Positions 1 to 7,517 are shown, counted from the stretch's first letter. The stretch: 16,283 bases of DNA from Bacillota bacterium (GCA_023393045.1 JAEWMV010000163.1:1-16283); one strand, 5' to 3'. Notes: a model not told the origin generated them from the letters alone. Numbers and translations: made by a program.

Positions 1-410
1 CGCTGGAGATGAGCCGCCCCTTCCAGTGCATGGGGACGATTTTCCTTTTGATGCTGCTCTACGCGCTGCTTTTAGCTTTCGTCATGCTCGTGTTCAACCT
101 CAAAAAAGGGCAGCTTGCGGGGGTGGTCTCGGCGTTCACATTCAGCCTGTTCGGGTTCCTGCTAAACCCACAGACCATCAAAGCGATATTCAAGCTGCCG
201 GACGAGCTCACCTACAAGGCAAACGTCGCGGTGGGGTGGCTCTCCCCGCTCAACCAGGCGACGTATCATATGCACAATTTCGGGTACGACCTGCTGCCCA
301 GGCTCTGGCAGACGTACCTCATCTTCGCGGCGCTCATCGCGCTGTGCTTCTTCGCGGCGCTTCGCGCGTCGCGCACCTACAACTTCAACTTTACGGGGAC
401 GGAAGAATGA
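1..410 (+). CDS. ABC transporter permease, C-terminal part (cut by window start)
   Basis: This frame is open from base 3 and enters from outside the window, so only the last ~135 residues are seen. The visible part has at least three hydrophobic membrane segments (around GTIFLLMLLYALLLAF, VVSAFTFSLFGFLL and YLIFAALIALCFFAAL) and a polar loop between the second and third. A methionine at base 9 could start a 133-residue protein, but ABC-2 type permeases are usually about twice that length or more, so I read it as internal. The stop codon overlaps the ATPase start in an ATGA (407-410). This coupling and the order permease-then-ATPase indicate that the two form one exporter. The substrate cannot be seen. 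The permease call rests on hydrophobicity and context. Confidence 0.75.
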   Translation, partial: LEMSRPFQCMGTIFLLMLLYALLLAFVMLVFNLKKGQLAGVVSAFTFSLFGFLLNPQTIKAIFKLPDELTYKANVAVGWLSPLNQATYHMHNFGYDLLPRLWQTYLIFAALIALCFFAALRASRTYNFNFTGTEE

Positions 411-1057
411 CGGACGCTATCATATCGGTTCAAAACGTGAGCAAAAGCTTCGGGGAGGAGCGGGTGCTAAAGAACGTCACGCGCGACTTTGCGCAAGGGA
501 AAATCCACGGCATCGTCGGCAACAACGGCTCGGGCAAAACCGTGCTCATGAAATGCGTCTGCGGTTTTCTTATTCCGAGCGAGGGGAAAATATACGTCGA
601 GGGCAAGCTCGTCGGGCGCGACGTGGATTTCCCCAAAAATTTGGGCCTCATTATTGAAACGCCGGGCTTCTTGCCGCAGCTTTCGGGCGCAAAAAACCTT
701 GAAATACTTGCGTCCCTCAATAAAAAGATCGGCCTTGAGCAGATCGCGGCGTCAATACGCCGCGTGGGGCTCGATCCCGGCCTCAAGAAGCCCGTGGGGA
801 AATACAGCCTCGGCATGCGCCAGCGCCTCGGCATCGCGCAGGCGATCATGGAGAACCCCAAGCTCCTCGTGCTCGACGAGCCCTTGAACGGCCTGGACAA
901 GCACGGCGCGGCCGAGATGCGGGAGCTTTTGAAGGGCTTGAAGCACGAAGGCAAGACCATATTGCTCGCGAGCCACAACCAGCAGGACATCGACGAGCTT
1001 TGCGATACGGTATGCGAAATGGACGATGGGATCATGACGATGATCCGGGAGGGATGA
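407..1057 (+). CDS. ABC transporter ATP-binding protein (BcrA/lantibiotic-immunity-like)
   Basis: This is a 216-residue ABC ATPase that powers the neighbouring permease. It shows Walker A GNNGSGKT (38-45), the signature SLGMRQR (134-140), Walker B LLVLDEP (153-159), the D-loop and the switch histidine H190. The usual Q-loop glutamine is replaced by glutamate in IIETPGF (E84 region). Such an 'E-loop' is known from lantibiotic-immunity (LanF) ATPases. The start is the ATG at 407, coupled to the permease stop. The same frame stays open upstream to base 26, but that stretch overlaps the permease in another frame and is rich in Ala/Arg/His, so it is not coding. Its own stop overlaps the next reading region. 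Bacitracin, lantibiotic or other peptide export is the best guess; a substrate is not shown. Confidence 0.92.
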   Translation: MTDAIISVQNVSKSFGEERVLKNVTRDFAQGKIHGIVGNNGSGKTVLMKCVCGFLIPSEGKIYVEGKLVGRDVDFPKNLGLIIETPGFLPQLSGAKNLEILASLNKKIGLEQIAASIRRVGLDPGLKKPVGKYSLGMRQRLGIAQAIMENPKLLVLDEPLNGLDKHGAAEMRELLKGLKHEGKTILLASHNQQDIDELCDTVCEMDDGIMTMIREG

Positions 1058-1059
1058 GG

Positions 1060-2799
1060 ATGAAAAAGAAGATTGCGGGAATGGCGCTGCTGCTTGCGCT
1101 GATGCTTGCCTTTGCGGCGATGGCGCTGGCCGAGGGGGACACGCTCTATATCGATACGGAGAACGTCTACGAAGGCATGGGCAAAAGTTATGCCCAGGGC
1201 TATGTGCCCACGGTTTCCGGCGGTAATGCCAACTTCGTGCTGCCGCTCAAGTCGCGTGAGCCCGCCGTGACCTCCATCACCGTAACGCCCGTGATCGGCA
1301 CAGGCGAGGACTCCCCCTTCTCCTACGGCAACTATGAGTTCAACGTCAGCGCGGACGCAAACGGCGTGTTCCTCATCCGCCTTTCGCTTCCCCTCAAGGC
1401 AAACCGCGTCAACGGCACCTACGCCGTGACTTTTAAGGCGCGCTTCACGGATGCCGCAGATAAGACGCAGACGCAGGAGTTTCCGGTTTACCTCACGATA
1501 ACCGACGGGCGCAGCTCCGCCGGGGATGAAAAAGAGGTTGCGGGTGCGCTTTTCATTGACAGCGCCACGCTCTACACCGGCATGAACAAGACCTATGCGC
1601 AGGGCTATATGCCAAACATCAAGGATGGCAAGGCGTACCTCGTACTGCCCATCCTAGGCAACACCTACGACGGGCGCGTTTCCGTCACGCTCGATTTGGG
1701 GACGACAACGGGTAGCCCCTTTGTTTACGGCAACTATTCGCAGACGCGCTCGGCGTGGAACACGGCATACCTGTTCGCCTTCGAGATCCCGCTTGCGAAG
1801 GACAGATACAACGGCTCCTACCCCGTCACCGCAAACGCTGCCTACCTCGACATGAACGGCGCCGCCGCGCGGCAGAGCTTCACCGTGTACATCACCGTTA
1901 CGGACGGCAAGACCCCGCCCGACCCGAACGACGTGCCCAAGGTGGAAGCGGAAAAGCCGGAGCTTTTCATCTCTGCCTGCGCCATAGAGCCCAATACCGT
2001 GGGAGGGGACGCGGAATTCACCGTCACGCTCACCATAGACAACATCGGCAACCTGCGCGCCAGGAGCGTCAAGCTCTCCTGGTCGAGCGAGGAGGCGGGC
2101 ATACTTCCCGCGGGCGCAAACAACGCGGCGCTTCTTGACAATATCGCTTCCGAAGAGAGTGCGACCGCCTCATTCAAGCTCAAAACCACCAAGGACGTGC
2201 TCGCGGGCAACCGCAGTTTTTCCGTCACGCTCGACTACGTGGACCTTTACGGCGGAACGTACACGACGACAAGGCAGTTCCTCGTTTCCGTCACACAGCC
2301 GGTGGAAATCTCCTACGACTCCATCAGCGTGGCGAAGTCCGTCGCCGCAGGCGAAACCTTCACCCTGCCCGCCAACGTGTTCAATATAGGCAAGGCGACA
2401 CTTCGTAACGTCACCGTCACCCTCACGGGCGCGGGGCTGTTCCCCACCTCCAGCGTGTTCCTCGGGGACATCCTGCCGGGCGAGGCCGGATACGGGGAAT
2501 TGAAGGTGTTCGTGGGCATGCTCTCGATGACCTCCGGCTACACCGAAAGCTACGGGCAGACCTACGGGCAGTATGTGATCACCTACTATGACGACGCGGA
2601 TGAGGAATACAAAGTCAACATCGACTTCACGACCGAGATCAAGGCCCCCGTGATCGAAACGGATACGGACAATACCGAGGAGCAGAAACCAGTCATCCAA
2701 TGGTGGGTGGCGGTGCTGGTGGGCTTTGCCGTCATCGCCATGCTCGTGACAGGCTTCGTGATGACGAAGTTCATGCGGGCGATGAAGCTCAGGGGGTAG
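1060..2799 (+). CDS. Secreted, membrane-anchored multidomain beta-rich protein linked to ABC exporter
   Basis: A 579-residue protein. Residues 1-24 are a Sec signal peptide (KKK, a hydrophobic core, then AMALA before EGD). Residues 29-150 and 164-283 are two copies of one domain, each opening with L-(Y/F)-I-D and a Y-x-G-M-x-K-x-Y-A-Q-G-Y motif and ending in TDG. Two CARDB-like immunoglobulin-fold stretches follow (about 298-410 and 413-540), with signatures such as NIGNLRARSVKLSW and NIGKATLRNVTVTL. A membrane helix (about 548-570) and a short basic tail end the protein, so most of it lies outside the cell. The start at 1060 has GGAGG at 1048-1052, seven bases upstream; an ATG at 1054 is too close to that site. 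It begins just after the ATPase stop, so it is probably co-made with the exporter. The domain names are inferred from pattern. Confidence 0.82.
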   Translation: MKKKIAGMALLLALMLAFAAMALAEGDTLYIDTENVYEGMGKSYAQGYVPTVSGGNANFVLPLKSREPAVTSITVTPVIGTGEDSPFSYGNYEFNVSADANGVFLIRLSLPLKANRVNGTYAVTFKARFTDAADKTQTQEFPVYLTITDGRSSAGDEKEVAGALFIDSATLYTGMNKTYAQGYMPNIKDGKAYLVLPILGNTYDGRVSVTLDLGTTTGSPFVYGNYSQTRSAWNTAYLFAFEIPLAKDRYNGSYPVTANAAYLDMNGAAARQSFTVYITVTDGKTPPDPNDVPKVEAEKPELFISACAIEPNTVGGDAEFTVTLTIDNIGNLRARSVKLSWSSEEAGILPAGANNAALLDNIASEESATASFKLKTTKDVLAGNRSFSVTLDYVDLYGGTYTTTRQFLVSVTQPVEISYDSISVAKSVAAGETFTLPANVFNIGKATLRNVTVTLTGAGLFPTSSVFLGDILPGEAGYGELKVFVGMLSMTSGYTESYGQTYGQYVITYYDDADEEYKVNIDFTTEIKAPVIETDTDNTEEQKPVIQWWVAVLVGFAVIAMLVTGFVMTKFMRAMKLRG

Positions 2800-2805
2800 G
2801 AGCGT

Positions 2806-3225
2806 ATGAAAAAGCATCGATCAATCGCATTCTTGATGGCGCTTGCCTTCATGTTTGCCGCCGCCTACGCAAAGAAAGATTATGCCGAAGTGATCGAGGC
2901 GAATTGGGAAATCAAACTTCCCGCGGGTTGCGAAGTCGTATATGTGAAACAAAGCGATCCCGGTATCAATGGGGAGAACGAGCGCTACCATGTGTTCAAT
3001 TGCGCCAGCGCCGAGGGCATGACGGAACTCGTCCAATGGTACGACGGCGTCGTGACCGACGACGCTTCCTATCGCCTGCTGGATGTGCTGGGCGTGAAGG
3101 ATGAGGATTACCCGCAACCGGACAATTATAAAAAATACGTGCAAACGAAAGAGGGCGGGTCGACGCTTGTGCTGCTCTATGCGCTCGAAAGTAAGCTGCT
3201 TTATGTGCTGGAGGATTTTTATTGA
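2806..3225 (+). CDS. Small exported protein of unknown function
   Basis: A 139-residue protein that I do not recognise. It starts with a likely signal peptide (MKKHRS, a hydrophobic stretch, then AAAYA before KKDYAE). There is no lipobox cysteine, so a soluble or loosely held exported protein fits better than a lipoprotein. The mature part (~117 residues) is acidic and mixed in composition, with no repeats or membrane helix. It lies six bases after the previous stop, with a weak ribosome site (AGGGGG at 2791-2796 or GGAG at 2799-2802), so it is the last gene of the ABC operon. No T-rich terminator follows. Its role is probably tied to the exporter or the large extracellular protein, but this is only context. 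Confidence 0.75.
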   Translation: MKKHRSIAFLMALAFMFAAAYAKKDYAEVIEANWEIKLPAGCEVVYVKQSDPGINGENERYHVFNCASAEGMTELVQWYDGVVTDDASYRLLDVLGVKDEDYPQPDNYKKYVQTKEGGSTLVLLYALESKLLYVLEDFY

Positions 3226-3312
3226 GCCGAAAACACCGCCGTTGCTGCGGAATGTTCAAAAACCTCAGCCTCTATAAGACGTCTCACACCATTATGCGCG
3301 CACTGTCGGGTG

Positions 3313-3345
3313 GAGCGCCTACGCTCAGTCCGCCTTCGGGCGGAC
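3313..3345. other. Two adjacent short hairpins between convergent genes
   Basis: GAGCG (3313-3317) pairs with CGCTC (3322-3326) around a CCTA loop. GTCCGCC (3328-3334) pairs with GGCGGAC (3339-3345) around a TTCG loop, a very stable tetraloop in the plus-strand RNA. They sit at the 3' end of the minus-strand DUF4130 gene, partly inside its last codons, and face the end of the plus-strand ABC operon. Neither hairpin is followed by a T run on either strand. An intrinsic terminator is therefore unproven, and transcript-end protection or Rho-linked ending is possible. Confidence 0.4.
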
Positions 3346-4113
3346 CAGATCGCTTACCTCCAGCATGTTCTCCCAATACCGCTTGGGCATATGGGTCATC
3401 CGGCAGCGCGGGTTTTCCCTGCCCTCGATCGCGACCGTGTTATAAAATTGCTTCCACAGCGCCTGATAGCGCGCCTCGCCCTCTGTAATCTCGGGAAATT
3501 CCACATGGTCGGTGCGAAGGATCTCGGCTTTGCCCTGCCGATAGACGAGCGCCGCCTTATTGGTTTTGTCAAAAATCATGAATTGCTCGTTATGATAGCG
3601 CAGCATGAAATGCCGCGCGATAAAGGGCAGTATATAGTTTTTCGGCGTGATCACGGCGACCAGCGCGCCGCCGACATCGGCAAAGCGGACGAAGCCCTTC
3701 AAAAGATGCGCTTCGCCCAACAGGTGCTTCTCCGCGCGCAAAAGCGGCTCCATCACCGCGTCGCCCAGCTTGAAGCACAGCCCTCCGCCCTCCCGATAGC
3801 CCTGCAAAAGGAATTCCAGCATACGCAGCTCCTTCTTGGCAAGGCAGCTGCAAAACACCGTCGTCACAAGCTCCAGCGCGCGGGGGGATATCTTCAGCGG
3901 AATCGAGGCGCGCACCCGCTGCGCCCTCGCGGCGTCCGTTTCGATGGAACGCACTTGTATGAGCGTGAGCGGCGCATCCTCCCCGCGCAATATGTCAAGC
4001 GGAAGCTCGCCGGAATAAACGCTTTCAAACACGCAGCACAAAAATCCGTCAAAGCTCCCGTCGTAGGTATAAACGACGTTGGCGCTTTGCGCTAAAGGCT
4101 TGCGCTCAGGCAT
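3325..4113 (-). CDS. DUF4130 / TIGR03915-family protein, predicted DNA repair partner of radical-SAM protein
   Basis: This 262-residue protein matches the DUF4130 family (TIGR03915, 'probable DNA metabolism protein'). I recognise it by the N-terminal YDGSFDGFLCCVFES motif, the central DAARAQRVRASIPLKISP region and the C-terminal RYWENMLE. In archaea and some bacteria this domain is found fused to a uracil-DNA glycosylase domain; here it stands alone. Its biochemical activity is not established. The ATG at 4113 has a GGAGGAG ribosome site just upstream (about 4122-4128) and overlaps the end of the radical-SAM gene by 22 bases. The two are therefore translationally coupled, as is usual for this pair. 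It is the third gene of the operon that starts with the self-cleaving repressor. Confidence 0.9.
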   Translation of the reverse strand: MPERKPLAQSANVVYTYDGSFDGFLCCVFESVYSGELPLDILRGEDAPLTLIQVRSIETDAARAQRVRASIPLKISPRALELVTTVFCSCLAKKELRMLEFLLQGYREGGGLCFKLGDAVMEPLLRAEKHLLGEAHLLKGFVRFADVGGALVAVITPKNYILPFIARHFMLRYHNEQFMIFDKTNKAALVYRQGKAEILRTDHVEFPEITEGEARYQALWKQFYNTVAIEGRENPRCRMTHMPKRYWENMLEVSDLVRPKAD

Positions 4114-5411
4114 AGTACCGTCTCCTCCACGGCTTCGGCTATGGACTTGACATCCCGCGCCGCGGGCAACGCGCGGGGCGCGGGCGTTTCCTGAAAAAGG
4201 GAAAGCTGCTCCATGCCGAAAGCGTAGACATTTGGGTCGATGAGCGCGCGCACGGTGCTCTCCTTATCCGGCCGCACGCCCGCAGGCCAGTCCGACGCCC
4301 TGATGAAATACTGCGCCCGCTTCAAGACCACGCCGATGCGCTTCAGCTCCGCAAGGCCCAGACGCCCGCTTTTGCGCGCAACTGTGATACGCCGCGCGCT
4401 CACGGGGCCTATGCCGGGGACGCGAAGCAGCGTGTCGAGCGGCGCGGCGTTCACATCCACGGGGAATTCCTGCATATGATTGATCGCCCAATTGCACTTC
4501 GGGTCGAGATAGGGGTTGAAATTGGGCGTCTCTGCGCTCAATATCTCCTGTGCCCCGAAGCCGTACTGGCGCATGAGAAAATCCGCCTGATAGAGGCGAT
4601 GCTCGCGAAGAAGCGGCGGCTTCACGTCGAGCGCGGGCAGGAGGGAATCCTCCACCGCGGGGATATAGGCCGAGTAAAAAACGCGCTTCAGGGCGTATTT
4701 GCCGTAGAGCGCGGAGGCGAGCGTGATGATCTGGTAATCCGTTTCCGGGCTTGCGCCGATGATCATCTGCGTGGCCTGGCCCGCGGGCGCGAACTGCGGC
4801 GCTTTTTTATAGAGCGCAAGCTCCTGCTTGTTCTCGCCGGACGCGAGGCAAATCTGCTTCATGGGCGCAAGGATGGCCTCCCGCCTCTTATGCGGGGCGA
4901 GGCGGCGCAGGCTCTGCTCGCTGGGCAGCTCGATGTTGACGCTGACCCGGTCGGCGAGAAGCCCCAATCGGCGCACGAGCTCGGGCGACGCGCCGGGGAT
5001 GGTTTTGGCGTGGATATAACCCCAGAAATCATACTTATAACGCAGCAGGTTTAGCGCCTGGATCATTTGTTCCATGGTGTAATCGGGGCTGCGCATCACG
5101 CCGCTTGAAAGGAAAAGCCCCTCGATATAGTTGCGCCTGTAGAACTCAATCGTCAGTTCCGCGAGCTCCTCCGGCGTGAAGGCCGTGCGCGGGCAGTCGT
5201 TGCTCGCGCGGTTCACGCAGTACTTGCAATCGTAAACGCAATGGTTCGTCATGAGCACCTTCAAAAGGCTGACACACCTGCCGTCCGCGGAAAAAGAATG
5301 ACAGCAGCCCGCAGCCACGGTTTTTCCGGGGCGATCCGCGCCCGAGGAGGTGCAGGCCGCGTCATATTTGGCGCTGTCCGTCAGAATTTTTAGTTTTTCC
5401 ATCAAATCCAT
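4092..5411 (-). CDS. Putative DNA modification/repair radical SAM protein (TIGR03916)
   Basis: A 439-residue radical-SAM protein. The 4Fe-4S cluster motif is C58-xxx-C62-xx-C65 (HCVYDCKYC). Extra cysteines at 20, 36, 37 and 46 precede it. A helix-hairpin-helix DNA-binding motif lies near 319-345 (VPGIGPVSARRI), which fits action on DNA. The family (TIGR03916/COG4277) is predicted to work in DNA repair or modification with the DUF4130 protein encoded directly downstream. Its reaction is unknown. The start ATG at 5411 has a GAGGG site at 5419-5423, seven bases upstream; a second ATG at 5402 is possible. The gene begins 21 bases after the repressor stop on the same strand, so it should share the repressor's promoter. 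Confidence 0.93.
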   Translation of the reverse strand: MDLMEKLKILTDSAKYDAACTSSGADRPGKTVAAGCCHSFSADGRCVSLLKVLMTNHCVYDCKYCVNRASNDCPRTAFTPEELAELTIEFYRRNYIEGLFLSSGVMRSPDYTMEQMIQALNLLRYKYDFWGYIHAKTIPGASPELVRRLGLLADRVSVNIELPSEQSLRRLAPHKRREAILAPMKQICLASGENKQELALYKKAPQFAPAGQATQMIIGASPETDYQIITLASALYGKYALKRVFYSAYIPAVEDSLLPALDVKPPLLREHRLYQADFLMRQYGFGAQEILSAETPNFNPYLDPKCNWAINHMQEFPVDVNAAPLDTLLRVPGIGPVSARRITVARKSGRLGLAELKRIGVVLKRAQYFIRASDWPAGVRPDKESTVRALIDPNVYAFGMEQLSLFQETPAPRALPAARDVKSIAEAVEETVLCLSASL

Positions 5412-5432
5412 CGGTTTGCCCTCATCAAAGCG

Positions 5433-6113
5433 TTAACAGAGCACCTTGCCGATTACGCTGAGCGCGTCGTCCTCCCCGACGGGGATGGGCGCATACGCGG
5501 GATTGAGCGAGATGAGCTGCGTCTCCCCCTCGCCGCCGAGCTTTTTTATGTACGCCTCGCCGTTTAAGACGAACACGCCAAAGTCGCCCTTCTCGAGCGA
5601 GGGGCGCTTTTCCACATAGACCACCTGCGCGTCGCGAAAACGCGGCAGCATGCTCTCCCCCCGCACGCGCACGGCGAAATCCGCGCGCTCCGGCGCGTCC
5701 TCCCCCGCCTGCATCGGCTCGAAATGTTCCCCGTCGAGGAATTGTCCCGTGCCGGCGGACACGGGCAGGTCATAGAGCGGCAGTATGCGCGCGGGCCTTT
5801 GCGGCGCCTCGCTGTGCGCAACAAAGCGCGCGTCGAGCGCGAGGAGGGACGCATATTCGCGCAGCTTCGCCCGGCCGCGCTCGTTGAGCCTTTCGCCCTG
5901 ACCGAGGCCAAAGGAGGCGAGCGCGTCGCGCACGCCGTAGCGCTCCAGCAGCAGCAAAAACTGCTCCATATTGGGCTGGGTGTCCCCCCGCTCCCACTTG
6001 GAGACGGCGCGATATGTCACGGGACAGCCCCGGCTTGTGAGGTGCGCCGCCGCGTCCGCCTGCGAGAGCCCCGCTTCCTTTCTGAGTTTTGCCAAAGTCA
6101 AATGCGCAAGCAT
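5433..6113 (-). CDS. XRE-HTH, S24-peptidase self-cleaving repressor (LexA/cI/UmuD type)
   Basis: A 226-residue repressor. An N-terminal helix-turn-helix (LAKLRKEAGLSQADAAAHL ... SKWERGDTQPN) is followed by a linker and a C-terminal S24 peptidase domain. Numbering from the preferred start, the cleavage site is Ala120-Gly121 (PVSAGTG). The catalytic serine is S154 (GESMLP) and the catalytic lysine K190 (AYIKKL). Their 36-residue separation is close to that in LexA and UmuD. RecA-stimulated self-cleavage would relieve repression after DNA damage. The start at 6113 has GGAGG five bases upstream. An ATG at 6128 would add five residues but lacks a good ribosome site. The gene heads an operon with the radical-SAM and DUF4130 genes and diverges from a Y-family polymerase. 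It could instead answer to a signal other than RecA. Confidence 0.93.
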   Translation of the reverse strand: MLAHLTLAKLRKEAGLSQADAAAHLTSRGCPVTYRAVSKWERGDTQPNMEQFLLLLERYGVRDALASFGLGQGERLNERGRAKLREYASLLALDARFVAHSEAPQRPARILPLYDLPVSAGTGQFLDGEHFEPMQAGEDAPERADFAVRVRGESMLPRFRDAQVVYVEKRPSLEKGDFGVFVLNGEAYIKKLGGEGETQLISLNPAYAPIPVGEDDALSVIGKVLC

Positions 6114-6160
6114 TTCGCCCTCCAACATTCGCTTTCGTACATTATTTTTTTCTTAAGCGC

Positions 6161-6189
6161 ATTATATCGTATGTGCGCGCGCTCTTCAA
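6161..6189 (-). promoter_or_regulatory. Promoter of the repressor/radical-SAM/DUF4130 operon
   Basis: Read on the minus strand, TTGAAG (6189-6184) and TATAAT (6166-6161) are separated by exactly 17 bases. The -10 box is a perfect consensus and the -35 matches at four of six positions. The start point would fall near 6154, on a CTTAAG palindrome (6152-6157), and give a leader of about 40 bases to the ATG at 6113. Confidence 0.75.
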
Positions 6190-6201
6190 GCATAAAATCT
6201 C

Positions 6202-6229
6202 TTAAACAGAGAAATATTTCTATTGTAAT
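6202..6229 (+). promoter_or_regulatory. Promoter of the Y-family polymerase gene
   Basis: A -35-like TTAAAC (6202-6207) and a -10-like TGTAAT (6224-6229) are 16 bases apart, giving a start point near 6236 and a leader of about 40 bases. The palindrome at 6210-6221 fills the spacer, so a bound repressor would block this promoter. Confidence 0.5.
6210..6221. promoter_or_regulatory. Candidate operator of the S24 repressor (AGAAATATTTCT)
   Basis: This is a perfect 12-base palindrome between the -35 and -10 of the polymerase gene. A second inverted repeat, TCTCT (6198-6202) / AGAGA (6208-6212), overlaps its left side, so the region holds several related half-sites (AGAAA/AGAGA). It also lies about 20 bases upstream of the repressor's own -35. 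No canonical Firmicutes LexA box (GAAC-N4-GTTC) was found in this intergenic region. Assignment to the neighbouring repressor is inference from position. Confidence 0.45.
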
Positions 6230-6274
6230 CTCCATTATGGGGTATTATCATGGACTTGGGCGCAGGGGGCCAGC

Positions 6275-7504
6275 ATGGACAGGGATATACTGCATATCGA
6301 CATCAACGGCTGTTACGCCAGCATCGAGCTTATTTTCCGCCCGGATCTTCGGGGCAAACCCGTGGCCGTGGGCGGGGACGTCGAGGCGCGCCACGGCGTG
6401 ATTTTAGCAAAAAACGAAGAGGCGAAGCGCTGCGGCGTCAAAACCGGGGAAGCGCTCTGGCAGGCCCGGGGCAAGTGCCCTGAGCTTGTCATCCTAAAGC
6501 CCAACCACGCGCTCTACGAGCGCTATGCGCATTTGGCGCGCGCGATATACGCCGAATATAGCGACTATGTGGAGCCTTTCGGCCTCGACGAGGCATGGAT
6601 GGACATCACCCACCGCAAGAGCGATCTGAATAAGGCAAAGGGCATTGCCGACGAGATACGCCGCCGTATCAAAGAGGAGCTTAAAATCACCGTTTCCATC
6701 GGCGTATCCTACAACAAGATTTTTGCCAAGCTGGGCAGCGATTATAAAAAACCGGACGCGACCACGCTCATCACGCGGGAAAATTACCGCGACATCGTCT
6801 GGCCGCAGCCCGTGGAAAACCTTCTGTACGTGGGGCATGCGACGAAGAAGAAGCTTTATGACCGCAGCATCTATACCATCGGCCAGCTCGCCGCCGCAAA
6901 GCCCGAGGCGCTCTACAGCTGGTTCGGCAAGATGGGCGCGCAGCTTGGCTGCTTCGCGCGCGGTGAGGACGACTCCCCCGTCGCATTTTCCGGGGACGAA
7001 GGGGTCGCCAAGAGCATCAGCAATTCGACCACCACGCCGCGCGACCTCGTATGCGAAAGGGACGCGAGCATCGTGTACCTCATGCTCTGCGAGAGCGTGG
7101 CCGAGCGTTTGAGGGAGTGCGGCCTCATGGCGCGCACGGTGCAAATCGGCCTTCGGGATACCAGCCTTTGCTGGATTGAGCGGCAATTGAAGCTGCCCAC
7201 TCCCGCCTGCACGTCCGACGTGCTGCACGACGCGGCGATGAAGCTGCTGCGCGCCAACTGGCGCTGGCCAAAACCCCTGCGCTCCATCGGCATAAAGGCG
7301 ACGGACCTCGTGACGGCGGCGGAACCGGAACAGCTCACGCTCTTTTCGGACGCCAAGGCGCGCGCGAAGCGCGAGCGGCTCGAGCGCAGCGTGGACGAGA
7401 TACGCCGTCGCTTCGGCGACCACGCGATCCGCCGCGCGGCCGTCACGATGGATAAAACGCTCGTGGACGTCCGCCCGAAGGACAATAAGTCGCCGCTTCA
7501 ATGA
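6275..7504 (+). CDS. dinB: Y-family translesion DNA polymerase (DinB/UmuC-like)
   Basis: A 409-residue error-prone polymerase that copies past DNA lesions. Metal-binding acidic residues are D9 (HIDING) and D105-E106 (GLDEAWMD). The residue after the first acid block is N11, where E. coli DinB has Asp. The steric-gate position is Tyr (Y14), as in UmuC, rather than Phe as in DinB. A beta-clamp binding motif, QLTLF, lies at 353-357. AGGGGG at 6264-6269, five bases upstream, supports the ATG at 6275. The gene diverges from a self-cleaving repressor, with a palindrome in its promoter, which predicts damage-inducible expression. It ends just before the strong hairpin at 7518-7549. The symbol is used in the broad sense; whether it is nearer Pol IV or Pol V needs a phylogeny. 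Confidence 0.93.
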   Translation: MDRDILHIDINGCYASIELIFRPDLRGKPVAVGGDVEARHGVILAKNEEAKRCGVKTGEALWQARGKCPELVILKPNHALYERYAHLARAIYAEYSDYVEPFGLDEAWMDITHRKSDLNKAKGIADEIRRRIKEELKITVSIGVSYNKIFAKLGSDYKKPDATTLITRENYRDIVWPQPVENLLYVGHATKKKLYDRSIYTIGQLAAAKPEALYSWFGKMGAQLGCFARGEDDSPVAFSGDEGVAKSISNSTTTPRDLVCERDASIVYLMLCESVAERLRECGLMARTVQIGLRDTSLCWIERQLKLPTPACTSDVLHDAAMKLLRANWRWPKPLRSIGIKATDLVTAAEPEQLTLFSDAKARAKRERLERSVDEIRRRFGDHAIRRAAVTMDKTLVDVRPKDNKSPLQ

Positions 7505-7517
7505 CCCTTTACACAGC

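Noticed and set aside
26..406. N-terminal extension of the ABC ATPase frame
   Set aside because: It overlaps the permease in another frame. The ATPase domain begins right after the ATG at 407, which is coupled to the permease stop.
3313..3345. Intrinsic terminator for the ABC operon or the DUF4130 gene
   Set aside because: Hairpins are real by sequence, but no T run follows on either strand, so I list them only as structures.
6129..6274. Canonical Firmicutes LexA box in the repressor/polymerase intergenic region
   Set aside because: I looked for GAAC-N4-GTTC and found none. Only the AGAAATATTTCT palindrome and related half-sites are present.
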